This document shows positions 40,441 through 41,605 of a DNA stretch of 41,605 nucleotides, piece by piece. Location: positions 1 to 41,605 of the forward strand of contig CACZBF010000021.1 of NCBI GenBank assembly GCA_902779355.1, given 5' to 3'. A program made the translations under genes and the position numbers. Each line of letters begins with the position of its first letter. The first letter of the stretch is position 1. Source of the stretch: an uncultured Lachnospiraceae bacterium. GTDB lineage: Bacteria > Bacillota > Clostridia > Lachnospirales > Lachnospiraceae. A model generated the notes under the pieces. The model ran no database searches and was not told where the DNA came from. It was given only the letters and a program-made list of their open reading frames with translations.

Positions 40441-40522
40441 GTACCAAAAGTAATGTATACATTTTTTGTACCAAAAGTGTTGACAACACAAAAGAATAGT
40501 GATATATTTATAGTACCAAAAG
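40441..40522 (+). repeat. Three GTACCAAAAG direct repeats flanking the recombinase promoter
   Basis: Copies at 40441-40450, 40468-40477 and 40513-40522, each followed by TAATG or TGTTG. Two lie upstream of and touching the -35, one just downstream of the -10: an arrangement expected for a repressor operator or recombinase accessory sites. Confidence 0.8.
40480..40508 (+). promoter_or_regulatory. Strong housekeeping-type promoter of the recombinase gene
   Basis: TTGACA, 17 bases, TATATT, 52 bases before the ATG at 40560. Confidence 0.8.
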
Positions 40523-40559
40523 TAATGAACGTTAGTTGTGATACGGAAAGGGGCAAACA

Positions 40560-41240
40560 ATGTGTACAGTATATGGTTATTGCAGAATAAGCACAAAGCA
40601 GCAGTCAATAGATCGGCAGGAAAGAAACATTCTTGCAGAATATCCTGATGCAATCATAAGAAAAGAAGCATACACGGGAACAAAGATGAACCGTCCAGAA
40701 TGGAATAAGATATACAAGGCGGCAAAGGCAGGAGATACTATTGTTTTTGATAGTGTTTCCAGAATGAGCAGAAATGCAGATGAAGGCATAGAAGTATACT
40801 TCAACTTGCTTGAAAGGAATGTAAACCTTGTTTTCTTGAAAGAACACTACATTGATACAGAGATATATAAAAATAGCACACAAGACAAAATCGAACTCAT
40901 TGGATCTGATGAAGATGAAATATTCAAAGGTATCAATAACTATTTTAGAAAACTTGCAGTAAAACAAATTAGGATCGCATTTGAGCAATCCGAAAAAGAA
41001 GTTAATGATCTACACCAGAGAACAAAAGAAGGAATAGAGACAGCCAGATTAAACGGTAAACAGATAGGGCTGAAAAAGGGCAGCACACTTACAACTAAAA
41101 AATCTGTTGCAGCAAAAGAAATAATCAAGAAACATAGCATAGACTTTGATGGTAGTTTAACAGATGCAGAAGTGATCAAACTTGCAGGAATAAGCAGGAA
41201 TAGTTTTTATAAATATAAAAGGGAACTCAAAGAACAGTAG
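40560..41240 (+). CDS. Serine recombinase, resolvase/invertase family
   Basis: The product has 226 residues with GGAAAGGGG before the ATG. The catalytic domain (~3-145) has YGYCRISTKQQSIDRQ with the nucleophilic Ser at residue 11, and FDSVSRMSRNADEG with the conserved Arg residues. A long helix (~140-170) is followed by a C-terminal helix-turn-helix (SLTDAEVIKLAGISRNSFYK). The length is typical for resolvases rather than large serine integrases. It probably resolves or inverts DNA within the element. The GTACCAAAAG repeats before it are candidate binding sites. Confidence 0.9.
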   Translation: MCTVYGYCRISTKQQSIDRQERNILAEYPDAIIRKEAYTGTKMNRPEWNKIYKAAKAGDTIVFDSVSRMSRNADEGIEVYFNLLERNVNLVFLKEHYIDTEIYKNSTQDKIELIGSDEDEIFKGINNYFRKLAVKQIRIAFEQSEKEVNDLHQRTKEGIETARLNGKQIGLKKGSTLTTKKSVAAKEIIKKHSIDFDGSLTDAEVIKLAGISRNSFYKYKRELKEQ

Positions 41241-41295
41241 AACTGAAAGCGGCGGCGGGAGAAATCCTGCTGCTGCATCATAGAAAGGAGCGCCT

Positions 41296-41433
41296 ATGGA
41301 TATGATGGAATTAGGTTATTATCTATATATGGAAAACTGCGAGGCAGAAGAAACAAAAGATACAGAAGTCAATGGAAAAGCTGCGGACGATTTGGAGGAG
41401 AAAGAAGATATTACCCAAAACAGGAAGGGCTAG
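41296..41433 (+). CDS. Small acidic protein of unknown function
   Basis: The product has 45 residues with GAAAGGAGC before the ATG. It is hydrophobic-aromatic at the start (MDMMELGYYLYMENCEAEET) and then very acidic. It follows the recombinase by 55 bases. No family recognised. Confidence 0.5.
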   Translation: MDMMELGYYLYMENCEAEETKDTEVNGKAADDLEEKEDITQNRKG

Positions 41434-41512
41434 GGTAGCCGCACTTGCGATTCGGGGGCGCTGCTGCCCATCTGGTCGCCGATTATGATAAAATACTTAC
41501 ACACGTTGTGCG

Positions 41513-41589
41513 CGGTAAGATGATTTTGCCATCATTCGGTAAGGAGTTTTTTCCGTCGACGGTAAGCAGATTTTTCTCTTCGCGGTAAG
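41513..41589 (+). repeat. CGGTAAG iterons, four copies at 23-24-base spacing
   Basis: CGGTAAG begins at 41513, 41537, 41560 and 41583. The spacers are T-rich and partly conserved (TTTTTTC before the next CG). The array runs to the window edge and may continue. The about two-turn spacing places all copies on one DNA face, as in initiator-binding iterons. Confidence 0.75.
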
Positions 41590-41605
41590 CACTTTTTTCT
41601 GTTCA

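Noticed and set aside
41513-41589. Possible CRISPR array
   Set aside because: Repeat core is only seven bases, spacers are themselves similar T-rich sequence, and no cas gene is present. Iterons explain it better.

Overview
The window looks like a chromosome segment of an anaerobic Bacillota, most likely class Clostridia. The signs are strong purine-rich Shine-Dalgarno sites, housekeeping promoters of the TTGACA-N17-TATAAT type, low-GC-firmicute families (BrnT/BrnA, AIM24, TPM, DUF2085) and intrinsic terminators everywhere. There is no rRNA or other marker for a finer assignment. The body is of moderate GC; the right end (about 37.7 kb onward) is visibly AT-rich and is a mobile element.

Layout. 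1-1200: scrap zone (decayed IS200/IS605 transposase, head of a phage tape-measure gene, small antitoxin-like gene). 1267-4521: response regulator plus membrane hybrid histidine kinase. 4527-5000: gene debris, including a partial copy of a double-glycine peptide gene. 5073-6437: membrane diguanylate cyclase. 6760-9574: a scatter of small double-glycine (GG) leader peptide genes on both strands, with one type IV pilin-like gene. 9632-11590: inositol-monophosphatase-family enzyme and a second pilin-like gene. 11603-12197: BrnT/BrnA toxin-antitoxin. 12570-14842: two frameshifted genes. 14895-22082: a dense multidomain phosphorelay block (1242-residue double kinase, single receiver, receiver-HPt-receiver protein, receiver-HD-GYP-HPt protein). 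22193-25165: sensor fused to an MscS channel. 25273-35077: one tightly packed operon for peptide export. 35171-37433: further GG-leader genes and a TPM-domain membrane protein. 37409-41605: integration debris, the 3' part of a tRNA-Lys gene, then an AT-rich element with small DNA-binding proteins, a serine recombinase and iterons.

How the parts fit. The main result is a dispersed peptide system. At least six GG-leader genes, or gene arrays, and one small coiled-coil gene are each preceded by the same bipartite element, G(C/T)CACA or a close variant, then 13 (or 14) bases, then CGTATA. This spacing does not fit a housekeeping promoter but fits an ECF-type sigma promoter. The only sigma factor in the window is an ECF-type one, encoded inside the export operon between an AIM24-family gene and the NHLM-type exporter genes (a HlyD N-terminal stub, a C39-peptidase ABC transporter and a second ABC transporter). 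The same operon continues into a MacB/LolD-like ATPase, a serine-rich membrane-anchored surface protein and a MacB/FtsX-like permease. I infer a regulon in which one sigma factor turns on many unlinked GG peptides that the co-encoded C39 transporter trims and exports.

The second theme is c-di-GMP and phosphorelay signalling: a GGDEF protein, an HD-GYP protein and five proteins carrying receivers and/or HPt domains, none with a recognisable DNA-binding output domain. Pilin-like proteins sit nearby, but no pilus assembly genes are in the window.
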